From Peptoniphilus timonensis JC401 (GTDB lineage Bacteria > Bacillota > Clostridia > Tissierellales > Peptoniphilaceae), in the NCBI RefSeq assembly GCF_000312025.1, contig NZ_HE978598.1:58043-90444 (forward strand): DNA of 32,402 nt, written 5' to 3'. Position numbers and translations under genes: made by a program. Below, piece after piece: positions 1 through 8,383 of this stretch (positions are counted from its first letter, which is position 1; every line of letters begins with the position of its first letter). The notes under the pieces were generated by a model that searched no databases, had not been told where the DNA came from, and saw only the letters and a list, made by a program, of their open reading frames with translations.

Positions 1-1377
1 TGATTTTAATCTATCAAATTCAGCTTTTTCTTCAGAAAGTTCTACTTGAAGTTTTTTAAGTCTTTCTGCACTTGCTTCATCAGTTTCCTTTTTAAGGGCT
101 TGATTTTCAATTTCAAGTTGCAAAATTCTTCTTCTCACTTCATCAATTTCTGTTGGCATAGAGTCAATTTCTGTCCTAAGCATTGCACAAGCTTCGTCCA
201 TCAAATCAATTGCCTTATCTGGCAAGAACCTGTCAGTAATATATCTATCAGATAAAGTTGCTGCAGCAATAACTGCTGGATCAGCAATTCTAATTCCATG
301 ATAAATTTCATATTTATCTTTTAATCCACGAAGTATGGCAATAGTATCTTCAACACTTGGTTCCTTTACCATTACCTTTTGAAATCTTCTTTCAAGAGCG
401 GGATCTTTTTCTATATACTTTCTGTATTCGTCAAGAGTTGTAGCACCAATTGCGTGAAGTTCTCCACGAGCAAGCATTGGTTTTAATAAGTTAGATGCGT
501 CCATTGCGCCATCAGTTTTGCCTGCTCCCACAATATTGTGAATTTCATCTATAAAAAGAATTATATCTCCTTCAGATTTTTTCACTTCATTTAGAACGGC
601 CTTTAGTCTTTCTTCAAATTCTCCACGATATTTTGCACCTGCTATAAGAGCTCCCATATCAAGAGAAAAAACAGTTTTATTTTTTAGACCCTCTGGCACA
701 TCTTCAGAAACAATTCTTTGAGCAAGTCCACCAGCAATGGCCGTCTTACCAACTCCAGGAGGACCAATTAAAACTGGATTGTTTTTAGTCCTACGAGAAA
801 GAATCCTAATTACATTTCTAACTTCTTCATCACGACCAATAACTGGATCAAGCTTTCCATCTCTTGCAAGCTCAGTTAAATCTTGACCATATTTTTTAAG
901 GGCATCATAAGTTCCCTCTGGATTATCAGTAGTGACGTGTTGGTTACCCCTAATTTTTTTAAGAGCATTTAAAAATCCATCTGCATCAATTTTATTTTTG
1001 TTAAAAATTGAAGAAGAATCTGTCCCCTTCATATTCAAAAGTCCAAGGTAAATATGTTCAACTGAAAGGAAATCATCTCCCATTTTCTTCATAAATCCCT
1101 CTGCCTTTTGGAAGAGTTCTCTATAGGAAGAATCAGCATAAACTTCTGCGCCTGATTGCTTTGGAAGTCTTTCAATTACCTTTAAAATGTCACTTTTAAT
1201 CATTTCAGGATTTTTGTCCATATATGTCAAGACCCTAGGTATAAGGCCTTCCTTGTCATTTAAAAGGGCGTAGTTGATGTGAATTTCTTTTACCTCTGGA
1301 TTGCCGTATTCCTTCGCAGTATTGTATGCGCCTTGAACGGCTTCAAGGGATTTTTGAGTAAATTTGTCAAAATTCAT
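1..1377 (-). CDS. clpB: ATP-dependent disaggregase ClpB (5' part, cut by window edge)
   Basis: ClpB is a cytosolic AAA+ unfoldase that pulls proteins out of heat-induced aggregates together with DnaK/DnaJ. The first 459 codons are present and run in frame off the left edge; the family is usually about 860 residues, so the second ATPase domain lies outside. Visible in order: the Clp N-domain (about 1-145), the first AAA+ module with Walker A GPPGVGKT (about 205-212) and Walker B ILFIDEIH (about 273-280), the [13 protein letters not shown] pore region, an arginine-finger segment ALERRF, and the start of the coiled-coil middle domain ([12 protein letters not shown]), which separates ClpB from ClpC. 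The ATG at 1377 follows a weak GAGGTG site. The upstream J-protein gene ends 36 bases away with no terminator between, so both are probably one transcript from the heat-shock promoter near 2540. Identification is near certain. Confidence 0.97.
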   Translation of the reverse strand, partial: MNFDKFTQKSLEAVQGAYNTAKEYGNPEVKEIHINYALLNDKEGLIPRVLTYMDKNPEMIKSDILKVIERLPKQSGAEVYADSSYRELFQKAEGFMKKMGDDFLSVEHIYLGLLNMKGTDSSSIFNKNKIDADGFLNALKKIRGNQHVTTDNPEGTYDALKKYGQDLTELARDGKLDPVIGRDEEVRNVIRILSRRTKNNPVLIGPPGVGKTAIAGGLAQRIVSEDVPEGLKNKTVFSLDMGALIAGAKYRGEFEERLKAVLNEVKKSEGDIILFIDEIHNIVGAGKTDGAMDASNLLKPMLARGELHAIGATTLDEYRKYIEKDPALERRFQKVMVKEPSVEDTIAILRGLKDKYEIYHGIRIADPAVIAAATLSDRYITDRFLPDKAIDLMDEACAMLRTEIDSMPTEIDEVRRRILQLEIENQALKKETDEASAERLKKLQVELSEEKAEFDRLKS

Positions 1378-1413
1378 AAAAACACCTCATTCATAATTAA
1401 TCTATATTAAATA

Positions 1414-2334
1414 TTATTTGCTTATTTTTTCTAATTCTTTATATAATTTTTCTTGTTCCTCGGATAATTCTTTAGGATTTACAATATTAAAGATCACATA
1501 TAAATCTCCAACATTTCCCTTTAAATCCTTGAATCCCTTTGAAGGAATTCTCATCTTGTTTCCACCGACAAAATCTTTTGGAACTTTTAACTTTAATTTT
1601 CCCTTTAAAGTTTCAACAGTCTTTGTAGTACCAAGAGCTGCTTCCCAAGGATAAATATTTTCTGTCTTAATAATATCAAGGCCATCAAGAGAAAGATTTT
1701 TTTCATCGCGAATATTTATCTTAAATAAAATATCGCCTGGAAGACCAAACTTTTCTCCCTTTACCTTGACTTTCTTATTGCTTGTTATTCCAGCAGGAAT
1801 TTTAACAGCAATATCATATTCCTCTTGTTTGTAAGTCAAAGAAACATTTTTAGTCACACCTTCATAGGCTTCTTTTATGGAAATAGAAAGTTCTGACTCA
1901 AATTTATTTCTCGCCTTTTTATTGGACTTTCCCCTTCCCTTAGAAGAGAAATCTCCAAAGATGTCATTTATATTGAAACCACCAGAGAAGTTGCCGCCTG
2001 ATTTAGATGAACCAAAAATCGTTTCAAAGAAATCAGAAAAATCTGCTCCACTTCCTCCTGTGGTATAAGTGTAACCATATTGAGAAGGGTCAAAGTCATA
2101 TCCAGATGAAAAATCATAATTAGATCCAAATTTATCATATTTATTTCTCTTATCCTTATCAGATAAAACCTCATAAGCCTCTGAAACTTCCTTAAACTTT
2201 TCTGCCGTAGCATCATCTCCTCGATGAAGATCAGGGTGATATTTTTTCGCAAGCTTCCTATAAGCGCTCTTTATCTCCTTATCATCTGCATCTTTAGAAA
2301 CTCCAAGGATTTCATAATAATCTTTGTATTTCAA
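1414..2334 (-). CDS. Class B J-protein (DnaJ/CbpA-like co-chaperone, no zinc finger)
   Basis: This is a J-domain co-chaperone that would deliver substrates to DnaK and stimulate its ATPase. In 306 residues I see the J domain (about 4-68) with the essential HPD at 33-35, a Gly/Phe/Tyr/Ser-rich linker (about 75-135) and the paired beta-sandwich substrate-binding C-terminal domains (about 140-300). The four CxxCxGxG zinc motifs of classical DnaJ are absent, so it is class B, like CbpA, rather than the DnaJ of a dnaK operon. The start is TTG (2332-2334), preceded by GAGGAGGT at 2341-2348 with six bases between. It is the first gene of an operon with clpB and sits behind a promoter carrying CIRCE-like and CtsR operators. 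Annotation pipelines may simply call it dnaJ. Confidence 0.93.
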   Translation of the reverse strand: MKYKDYYEILGVSKDADDKEIKSAYRKLAKKYHPDLHRGDDATAEKFKEVSEAYEVLSDKDKRNKYDKFGSNYDFSSGYDFDPSQYGYTYTTGGSGADFSDFFETIFGSSKSGGNFSGGFNINDIFGDFSSKGRGKSNKKARNKFESELSISIKEAYEGVTKNVSLTYKQEEYDIAVKIPAGITSNKKVKVKGEKFGLPGDILFKINIRDEKNLSLDGLDIIKTENIYPWEAALGTTKTVETLKGKLKLKVPKDFVGGNKMRIPSKGFKDLKGNVGDLYVIFNIVNPKELSEEQEKLYKELEKISK

Positions 2335-2514
2335 ATTTTAACCTCCTCATATATTTAAACATTTAATCTCAAATTATTTATATCCCATTAAAAATAATTA
2401 CAACATAAATAAATGTGAATTAAATTGATTATTTTCTCATTTAAATTAAATATTTTATTTCACTTTTTCTTTATGTGAAATCAATTTAAATTAAAAAGCT
2501 ATGTCAAAAATAAT
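2335..2514 (-). other. Long AT-rich 5' untranslated leader of the J-protein/clpB operon
   Basis: About 195 bases separate the predicted transcript start (near 2530) from the TTG start at 2334. The stretch holds no open frame of note. It contains an 11-base inverted repeat, TTAAATTGATT at 2420-2430 and its exact complement at 2479-2489, which could form a long AT-rich stem. An 18-base near-palindrome GTCAAAAATAATTTTGAC (2503-2520) adjoins the CtsR operator. Any regulatory role is speculation. Confidence 0.4.
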
Positions 2515-2531
2515 TTTGACTATCTTTGACT
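2515..2531 (-). promoter_or_regulatory. CtsR operator
   Basis: On the minus strand the sequence reads AGTCAAA-GAT-AGTCAAA. This is an exact pair of heptads with three-base spacing, matching the known CtsR consensus (A/GGTCAAANANA/GGTCAAA). CtsR represses clp genes in Gram-positive bacteria and is inactivated by heat. The box begins about six bases beyond the -10 hexamer, covering the expected transcription start, an ideal place for repression of the J-protein/clpB operon. Confidence 0.88.
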
Positions 2532-2536
2532 ATTTC

Positions 2537-2565
2537 ATTATACAACATCATTAGCACTCTTGCAA
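2537..2565 (-). promoter_or_regulatory. Sigma-A type promoter of the J-protein/clpB operon
   Basis: On the minus strand a -35 TTGCAA (2560-2565) and a perfect -10 TATAAT (2537-2542) are separated by exactly 17 bases. The -35 lies inside the spacer of the CIRCE-like element, and the predicted start lies at the edge of the CtsR box, so both repressors would block this promoter directly. Confidence 0.8.
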
Positions 2566-2577
2566 GTAGTCTGCTAA
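2551..2577 (-). promoter_or_regulatory. CIRCE-like HrcA operator (one arm degenerate)
   Basis: The CIRCE consensus is TTAGCACTC-N9-GAGTGCTAA, bound by the HrcA repressor. Here the left arm is perfect, TTAGCACTC (2551-2559), the spacer is exactly nine bases, and the right arm reads GTCTGCTAA (2569-2577), seven of nine matching. It overlaps the -35 of the heat-shock promoter. Together with the CtsR box it suggests dual control of this operon, a pattern known from staphylococci and streptococci. Confidence 0.8.
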
Positions 2578-2605
2578 TTTATTTTTTTATTTTTTTAAAA
2601 AATTC

Positions 2606-2634
2606 TTGATTGGTTTTTGTGAAAACGATATACT
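2606..2634 (+). promoter_or_regulatory. Promoter of the C26 amidotransferase gene
   Basis: -35 TTGATT (2606-2611) and -10 TATACT (2629-2634) are 17 bases apart, putting transcript start near 2641. This rules out a translation start at the upstream in-frame TTG (2610), which lies inside the promoter, and supports the ATG at 2680. Confidence 0.6.
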
Positions 2635-2679
2635 TAATTTGTAAAGCTAGAAAAATAATATTTAGAAGAGGAGCATATC

Positions 2680-3518
2680 ATGAGAAAGAACAACAAAAAA
2701 ATATTATTATTTTCATCAGTCTTTTATTAATAGCACTGTTAACATTTACAGCTTGCTCAAAAAAAGAAGATAAGAACGCACCAGTAATAGGAATTTCTTG
2801 GTCAACAGATGAAGTAGACAAAGACTCCAAAGACAAAGTAGACATTGATACACAAATGTATGCAGACGCACTAAGAAAAGCTGGAGCAAAAGTTGTTTTC
2901 TTGAAAGAAATGAAATCACTTGATCAAGCTAAAAAAGAAATTAGTGAAGTTCAAGGTGTTGTTGTAACTGGTGGAGACGATTTAAACCCTGCACTTTACA
3001 AGGAAGAACCAATTCCAACATTAGAAGACATTAACCCAAGAAGAGATAAGTCTGACGTATTTTTACTTAACGCTTTATTAGAAGAAGACAAGCCAACACT
3101 TGCCACTTGCAGAGGAATGCAACTTACTAATATTTTATCAGGAGGAACTTTGTATCAAGATATAATTGTTCAAAAACCTACTGATATTGTTCATAGAGAT
3201 CCTGAAAGAAAAGTTTTCGTAAAACACGATATTGAAGTTTTACCAGACAATATTTTAGCTGAAGGATTTGGAAAGTCAGGCAAAGTTGAAGTTAACTCTT
3301 GGCATCACCAAGCAATTAAGGACCTTGGAAATAACTTAGACATTTTGGCAAAGGCTCCTGATGGAACAATTGAAGCAATTACTAGAACTGAAAAGACATA
3401 TTATTTAGGACTACAATTTCATCCTGAAGCATTAATAATTGAAGATAACAATGAAGATGCTTTAAATCTTTATAAAACATTTATCGTAAAAGCACAAGAA
3501 TTATCACAACAAAAATAA
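2680..3518 (+). CDS. Putative lipoprotein, C26-type glutamine amidotransferase (gamma-glutamyl hydrolase family), frameshifted in signal peptide
   Basis: The protein belongs to the class I glutamine-amidotransferase-like C26 family, which includes gamma-glutamyl-GABA hydrolase (PuuD) and gamma-glutamyl hydrolases; the true substrate cannot be told here. The best start is ATG 2680, with GAGGAG (2668-2673) six bases upstream. From it the frame breaks in an A7 run at 2695-2701; one extra A would give a 279-residue protein with a lipoprotein signal, basic MRKNNKK, a hydrophobic core and the lipobox LTFTAC with Cys26. Downstream, TGGDDLNP, the nucleophile in TCRGMQ (Cys144), NSWHHQ and the FHPE His/Glu pair (248/250) complete the catalytic triad. 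A signal peptide would place the enzyme outside the membrane, unlike cytosolic PuuD. The open frame without correction starts at a TTG (2610) inside the promoter. The A7 run may be a phase-variation tract or a sequence error. Transcription probably ends at 3541-3570. Confidence 0.82.
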
Positions 3519-3540
3519 AATTTAATCTAGTTTTACATTT

Positions 3541-3570
3541 TAGAGGGAAAAATTCCCTCTAATTTTTTTA
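3541..3570 (+). terminator. Rho-independent terminator after the C26 lipoprotein gene
   Basis: The stem TAGAGGGAA / TTCCCTCTA (3541-3561) with a three-A loop is followed by a T-rich run. It lies 23 bases after the stop codon. Confidence 0.88.
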
Positions 3571-3587
3571 ATTTTTTAAATTTTTTA

Positions 3588-3687
3588 TTGTCATATTCAT
3601 ACTACTATGTTAAACTAGTAACAGATTATTTAATACACTTTTTGATTAAATTCCTTTTACTCGCCGAGATAGTCTCGGCAATTTTTT
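3588..3687 (+). ncRNA. Candidate small RNA unit (promoter plus intrinsic terminator, no ORF)
   Basis: The 335-base gap between the C26 gene and the CorC-type gene holds a second strong plus-strand terminator with no gene before it. Upstream I can read a plausible promoter: TTGTCA (3588-3593), a 17-base spacer and TAAACT (3611-3616). Transcription from about 3623 would give an RNA of roughly 65 bases ending in the hairpin at 3663-3679. No family is recognised. It may simply be a backup terminator, so confidence is low. Confidence 0.25.
3663..3687 (+). terminator. Rho-independent terminator with no upstream gene
   Basis: A perfect seven-base stem GCCGAGA / TCTCGGC with loop TAG (3663-3679) is followed by AATTTTTTT. 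It is either a second terminator for the C26 gene or the end of a small RNA. Confidence 0.85.
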
Positions 3688-3819
3688 TGCCCTTTTTTAT
3701 AATATAATATTAATTAAAACTAGCATTTATTCTTATTCTTCTTGTTTTCTAAAGAATTTCACTTATAAATTTTTATTTTTGCTTCTTTTGTTTACCTAAA
3801 GCTTAATTAAAAAATTTTA

Positions 3820-3846
3820 TCAAAAAACAGGTCACAAGGACCTGTT
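3820..3846 (-). terminator. Rho-independent terminator of the CorC/HlyC-type gene
   Basis: Read on the minus strand, stem AACAGGTC / GACCTGTT with a five-base loop is followed by TTTTTTGA. It lies only a few bases beyond the frame-corrected stop at 3854-3856, which supports the longer reading of the gene. Confidence 0.88.
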
Positions 3847-3853
3847 AATATTT

Positions 3854-5207
3854 TTATGAATTAAATTCTTTGTATTCTCTTTTTGCTTCTTCTTGTTCTT
3901 CTGGTATAACCTTGATGCTGGCCTTTATTATTCTCTTTTCAGCAACTGCAAGTTCTGTCAATATACATCCAGATGCCTTTACACTTAATTTTTTCTTTTG
4001 TTTTTCATCTGGGGATAAAGCCAAGTTTTTCGATTATAAGTCCAGAAATTGTTTCATGGTTTTCTGAATAAAGTGAAACTCCAAGTGCATCGTTTATGTC
4101 TTCTATGTCCATGGATCCATCAACTATATATTCATTTTCAGCAATTTTTTCAACATTGTGATCTTCCTTGTCGTATTCGTCTTCAATTTCTCCGACAATT
4201 TCTTCTACTATATCTTCTACAGTAACCATGCCAGAGAAACCACCGTACTCGTCAATTAAAATTGCCACATAGTTTTTTGATGCTTGCAATTCTTTTAAAA
4301 GCATGTCAATTTTTTTAGTTTCTGGCACATAATATGGTGCTTTTATACAGTTATCTAAATTTATAGATTCATAATTATTTTTTGCATATTCTACAAAAAG
4401 ATCCTTAATATAAACTGTTCCCAGGATGTTATCTGTATTTTCTCTATAAACAGGCATCCTTGAATAGCCATTTTTCAAAACTTCTGTTACTGTTTCTGTT
4501 GTAAATTCGTCATAGTCCAACATATAAATTGAAGTCCTTGGTGTCATAATTTCATAGGCAAGTTTGTCATCAAAATCCATTATATTTACTATCATTTCTT
4601 CGCCAGCTGAATTTATAACTCCCTGTTGTGTTGAAACTTTTATATATGATTTTAGTTCTTCTTCTGAAATTTTCTCTTCAACATCTTCAGAATATTTTCC
4701 CATGATTTTTAAAACTAAGACTGTTGATAAAGACAACAGTTTGACAAAGGGATAAAATATTTTTGACGCAAAAGCAATTACATTACTTGCTTTAAGGGCA
4801 ACTTTCTCTGAATTTTGTAGAGCAATTCTCTTTGGCACAAGTTCGCCAAAAACAAGGGTGATATAAGATAGAAAAAGTGTCACCAAAATAAATGCCACAG
4901 TGCTACCGTAAGGTATCCCGTATCCTCTTAAAAATTCTCCAAAAACTTTTGAAATAGAAGTGGCTGCAGATCCAGATGAGAAAAATCCTGCCAAAGTTAT
5001 TGCAACTTGGATAGTTGACAAAAATCTAGTTTGATCTTGTGATAATGATAAAAGGGTTTTTGCCCTCTTGTCTCCTTCTTCTGCCAATTCTTTTATCTTG
5101 TTGTTGTTTACTGAAACCATTGCCATTTCAGCTGACGCAAAAAATGCGTTAATGCTTGTAAGTATTGCTATTAAAATGAGCTTAGCCCACAAGGCGCCAT
5201 CGTCCAT
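3854..5207 (-). CDS. CNNM/CorC-HlyC family membrane protein with CBS domains, frameshifted near the 3' end
   Basis: The family (hemolysin C/CorC, YhdP/YtfL-like) is associated with magnesium or cobalt homeostasis; the exact ion is unknown. The DUF21/CNNM membrane domain occupies about residues 1-170 with roughly four spans, followed by a CBS pair (about 195-330, with SRMPVYRENTDNILG and VTVEDIVEEIVGEI) and a CorC_HlyC domain. As written the frame stops at 4005 just after GFIP. A run of four G on the plus strand (4011-4014; four C in the gene) is one too long: with three, the frame continues as DEKQKKKLSVKAS and ends at 3854-3856 directly before a terminator, giving about 450 residues. The start ATG 5207 has GGAGG at 5216-5220 eight bases away; an ATG at 5222 overlaps that site and is unlikely. 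Confidence 0.88.
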
Positions 5208-5299
5208 AACATCTTCCTCCATATCTTTTAGATTAATTATATCAAAGAACTTGTGATTGTAAAATAAAATAATAAATCTTATTTAGCTTTTTTATCTAC

Positions 5300-5328
5300 T
5301 TGACAAGCTTTAGAAAAAAATTTATTGT
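5300..5328 (+). promoter_or_regulatory. Promoter of the DUF4230 gene
   Basis: A perfect -35 TTGACA (5300-5305) lies 17 bases before a weaker -10 TATTGT (5323-5328). The gene's GGAGG site and ATG follow at 5356-5369. Confidence 0.55.
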
Positions 5329-5366
5329 GGTATTAATAAATCACGAGTTTAGATTGGAGGTAATTA

Positions 5367-5975
5367 ATGAAAAAAATTAATAAGAAAATTATTTTACTCT
5401 TCTTAGTCGTAATTGGACTTTTCTCCACTTTTTTTGCAGGAAAAAAATCTATGAAAAATGAAATGGAGCCAGAAATTACATCAACTTTAATTTTTAATAA
5501 ATTAATTAATGTAAGAGAACTGACAAGTCTTAAATATTACTACACAAATATGGGACAATTTGAAAATCAAAATACTTTTTTATGGCTACATAGTTCCCTT
5601 TACATCAAAAAATTCATTGTTTCCTATGATGGAGTTATCCATGCAGGAGTTGACCTGGAAAAAATGGAAGTTAAGCTAAAAGATAAAAGTATTGAAATAA
5701 AAATTCCAGCTTCAAAAATTTTAAGTCACGAAATTTATGAGGACTCTCTAAAAGTTTTTGACGAAAGAGAATCTATTTTTAATAAAATTGACATTGAAGA
5801 TTACAATAATTTTTCTAAGGACCAAAAGAAAGAAGTGGAAGATAAGGCAATAAAAAGAGGTCTTCTAAAAGAAGCTGATGAAGAAGCTAAAAAAGCAATC
5901 GAGGAAACTCTTATAGGCGACACAATTTTAAGCAAATACGAAATAAAGATCATAAAAGACGAAAATTTGAAATAA
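5367..5975 (+). CDS. DUF4230 family membrane-anchored protein
   Basis: The protein has 202 residues with a basic start (MKKINKKII) and one hydrophobic segment (about 8-24) that would anchor it with the rest outside. The body resembles the DUF4230 family: an ITSTLIFNKLINVRELTSLK-like start, a beta-rich middle with a YDGVIHAGVDLEKMEVKL segment, then a charged helical tail (about 145-185, rich in Lys and Glu) that may form a coiled coil. The function of this family is not established. The start ATG 5367 has TTGGAGGT upstream with good spacing. It is a single-gene unit with its own promoter and a bidirectional terminator immediately after the stop. Confidence 0.82.
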   Translation: MKKINKKIILLFLVVIGLFSTFFAGKKSMKNEMEPEITSTLIFNKLINVRELTSLKYYYTNMGQFENQNTFLWLHSSLYIKKFIVSYDGVIHAGVDLEKMEVKLKDKSIEIKIPASKILSHEIYEDSLKVFDERESIFNKIDIEDYNNFSKDQKKEVEDKAIKRGLLKEADEEAKKAIEETLIGDTILSKYEIKIIKDENLK

Positions 5976-6006
5976 AAAAAGGGTATTCAAAATGAATGCC
6001 CTTTTT
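5976..6006. terminator. Bidirectional Rho-independent terminator
   Basis: Stem AAAAAGGGTATTC (5976-5988) pairs with GAATGCCCTTTTT (5994-6006) around a five-base loop, with A and T runs on its flanks. It serves the convergent DUF4230 (plus) and acyl-CoA hydrolase-like (minus) genes. Confidence 0.9.
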
Positions 6007-6009
6007 ATT

Positions 6010-7062
6010 TTAAATAGCTAATAATTTTTTTATATCTTTGTCTTTTACATCTTCCAAGTTCTTATACTTCCAATCTGGATCATTATCCTTGTCTATCATC
6101 TTAGACCTTATTCCTTCTTCCATCTCACCCATTTTTAGGCAGTATTTTAAAATTTTTAAATCTAGGTCCACAGTTTCTGGGTAGGACAAGTTCTTGCCCA
6201 CAAAATATTTTTCAAATTGGAGATCCAAACTAAATTGAGATTTAGATTTCAGGTCTTTTAAAATATCTCTTGCAAATTCATCTTCCCTATTCTCTTCTAG
6301 AATTTTATAAATTTCTCCTAAGCTATCCTCACAGAAATATTTTTCTATTTTGTCTCTATTTTTCCAAACAAAAGTCTCATGACTTTCTTTTTTATATTTT
6401 TCTGCTTCTTCTCTTAGCTTCTCGATTAATTCATGACTAGAATAAGTCTCGGATAATTCAAAAAACTTTTCTCTTATCTTTTCATAATCCTTTGAATCAA
6501 TATAAAGATTGGCAAGTCCATGTTTTATCAAGTCAGGAGATTCTAATAGTCCACCACAAAGTCCTACATATTGGCCAAGGGATTGTGGCAAGCTAGAAAT
6601 AAATTTCCCCACACCTACATCAGGAACAAAACCAAGGTCAGTTTCTGGCATCGCCCATTTTACAGTCTCGTCACAAATGATAAAGTCAGAGTTTATACTG
6701 ATGCCAACTCCACCACCCATAACTATTCCCTTCCAATAGGATACTATAGGTTTTTTATAAGTTTCAACATACTTGTCTAGTTCAAATTCTTCTACGAAGA
6801 GCTCGTCCTTATCATTACAATCATCATTTATGATGAAGTCCTTATAAAGATGAACTAAATCACCACCAGAGCAAAATCCCTTGTGAGATTTGCTGTCAAG
6901 AAGGACTGCTTTTATATTGTCATCCTCTTCCCATTTTTTTAGGATCTTACTTATATCCCTTACCATCTTTAAATTAAGGGCATTTATTTTATCGGGCCTA
7001 TTAAAATAAATAAGACCAACATTTTTTACAACTTTCTCAACTATTAAATCATCTTTTTTCAT
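6010..7062 (-). CDS. Enoyl-CoA hydratase/isomerase family protein, 3-hydroxyisobutyryl-CoA hydrolase-like
   Basis: The 350-residue crotonase-fold enzyme has the oxyanion-hole motifs GFCSGGDL (about 63-70) and MGGGVGIS (about 115-122). Following them, MPETDLGFVPDVG (about 138-150) matches the Glu and Asp catalytic region of the 3-hydroxyisobutyryl-CoA hydrolase branch. Length and the long C-terminal helical tail also fit that branch rather than short 260-residue enoyl-CoA hydratases. Classical hydrolases of this type act in valine breakdown, but no other genes of such a pathway are here, so the natural acyl-CoA is unknown. The ATG at 7062 has a GGTGAT site. It stands alone, convergent with the DUF4230 gene. 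Confidence 0.87.
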   Translation of the reverse strand: MKKDDLIVEKVVKNVGLIYFNRPDKINALNLKMVRDISKILKKWEEDDNIKAVLLDSKSHKGFCSGGDLVHLYKDFIINDDCNDKDELFVEEFELDKYVETYKKPIVSYWKGIVMGGGVGISINSDFIICDETVKWAMPETDLGFVPDVGVGKFISSLPQSLGQYVGLCGGLLESPDLIKHGLANLYIDSKDYEKIREKFFELSETYSSHELIEKLREEAEKYKKESHETFVWKNRDKIEKYFCEDSLGEIYKILEENREDEFARDILKDLKSKSQFSLDLQFEKYFVGKNLSYPETVDLDLKILKYCLKMGEMEEGIRSKMIDKDNDPDWKYKNLEDVKDKDIKKLLAI

Positions 7063-7159
7063 TTTATCACCATCTATTTAAGCATATTTAATTTGTACCC
7101 AATTGATGGATAAAGAATTGATGATTCTAAGTAAAACAAAATCTTCTTGCATATACCTT

Positions 7160-8152
7160 TTAATTTTTTATCTTGGGCTCGAAAATAAGTTTTAAGATTA
7201 GATTATAAATTGGAAAAGATATGCCTACAATAGGCCAAATAATCCAAGATCTATCCCAATTGTTCGTCAAAAAAGAATAGGCTACATAGATTGCAGTTGC
7301 TGCAATCCAATAAATTCCAAAAAAGGGTTCGATTCTCCTCTTTAACTTTTTATTTCTTCTTCTGAAATCTCCCTCTTCCAATATTGCATTAATAGAGTTC
7401 ATATAAATATTTACTCTAACCAAAATATTCACCCCCACAGCTATAAGAAGAAGCATGATAACCACTGAAATCATCATGGTCATATCTTCCACTGAGATAA
7501 TCATTCCAACAAAAATTGGAATAACCGATGCCACCAATAGCAAAACTCCAATTATATTGTTTTTCACATAACAATCGTGGAAGCTCTCTTTCCTTTCTCT
7601 TGCCATTCCATCAACACCATAAGCTGTGTCTATGTCTTCATTTTCTATAAATTCATATTTTTTTAATTTCATAGACTCGCTTATAAATATACCTATAGCT
7701 ACAATTATAAATAAGATTAAAACTATAAGAGAGATTCCATCTACTACATTTTCTGAAAATGGTATAAGATTGCTCTCATAAGCTTGTGATGAAAGTAATA
7801 AAAATATAGGCGAAATTACACAAAGAGAAACTCCAAGAGCAATATTTCTGCCAGAAACTTCTTTTAAATCTAGATATTCATTGGCTTCTTCCATGCTAAG
7901 CTTTATAAGTTTTTTGTCCTCCTCAAAGTCCTCATCTAAAAACTCAGGGTCTTCAATTTCATCTTTAATCAGATAGTCTGTTGTAACTCCAAATATTCTG
8001 CTAAGTTTTAAAATTTTTTCCATATCAGGAACTGACTGGGCACTTTCATATTTTGAAATAGATTGTCTACTTACACCAAGTTTTTCTGCAAGTTCTTCTT
8101 GTGACCAAGCATTTTTCTTCCTAAGATTTATAATTTTGTCTGCTAAAATCAT
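7160..8152 (-). CDS. XRE-family transcriptional regulator with six-span membrane C-terminus
   Basis: Residues 1-62 form a Cro/CI-type helix-turn-helix ([20 protein letters not shown], about 17-36). An acidic linker (about 65-95) joins it to six predicted membrane spans at about 103-121, 139-157, 200-220, 226-246, 277-295 and 302-322. Such membrane-tethered XRE regulators are common in Firmicutes and are thought to sense membrane or extracellular cues, but no signal is known for this one. The start ATG 8152 follows GGAGGT with seven-base spacing. An inverted repeat upstream (8188-8210) is a candidate self-operator. No target gene is adjacent in the same direction. Confidence 0.9.
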   Translation of the reverse strand: MILADKIINLRKKNAWSQEELAEKLGVSRQSISKYESAQSVPDMEKILKLSRIFGVTTDYLIKDEIEDPEFLDEDFEEDKKLIKLSMEEANEYLDLKEVSGRNIALGVSLCVISPIFLLLSSQAYESNLIPFSENVVDGISLIVLILFIIVAIGIFISESMKLKKYEFIENEDIDTAYGVDGMARERKESFHDCYVKNNIIGVLLLVASVIPIFVGMIISVEDMTMMISVVIMLLLIAVGVNILVRVNIYMNSINAILEEGDFRRRNKKLKRRIEPFFGIYWIAATAIYVAYSFLTNNWDRSWIIWPIVGISFPIYNLILKLIFEPKIKN

Positions 8153-8187
8153 AGTCTTACCTCCTTTTCTGAGTAAATTTTATAAAA

Positions 8188-8210
8188 ATTTATGGTGGCA
8201 ATCCATAAAT
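8188..8210. repeat. Inverted repeat upstream of the XRE regulator (candidate operator)
   Basis: Arms ATTTATGG (8188-8195) and CCATAAAT (8203-8210) are exact complements around seven bases. It lies 36 bases before the regulator start, where autoregulation would be expected. The remainder of the 229-base gap 8153-8381 holds no gene that I can see. Confidence 0.4.
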
Positions 8211-8353
8211 AGTGCTTGTCAATTTGTAAACTCATGGTTGCAAGTCTTAAAATTTTCAAAATTTTCTCTTTTTCCTTTATTTTACAAAGTGTTTTTCTAT
8301 GAAATATATAATTTATTTAAAGATAGTGTAAATTTTTTATAAATTTTTCCAAT

Positions 8354-8383
8354 AAAAAATCCTGACTTTCGCCAGGTTTTTTT
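8354..8383. terminator. Rho-independent terminator of the cytidylate-kinase-like gene
   Basis: Stem CCTGGC / GTCAGG closed by a GAAA tetraloop (8361-8376 on the minus strand) is followed by ATTTTTT on the minus strand and by a run of seven T on the plus strand. It sits directly after the minus-strand stop at 8382. Confidence 0.85.

Noticed and set aside
1414-2334. Classical zinc-finger DnaJ of a dnaK operon
   Set aside because: No CxxCxGxG repeats are present and no grpE or dnaK is adjacent; class B is the better call.
2610-2679. N-terminal extension of the C26 protein from a TTG at 2610
   Set aside because: It begins inside the promoter (-35 2606-2611, -10 2629-2634), has no ribosome site, and gives an odd N-terminus; the ATG at 2680 is well placed.
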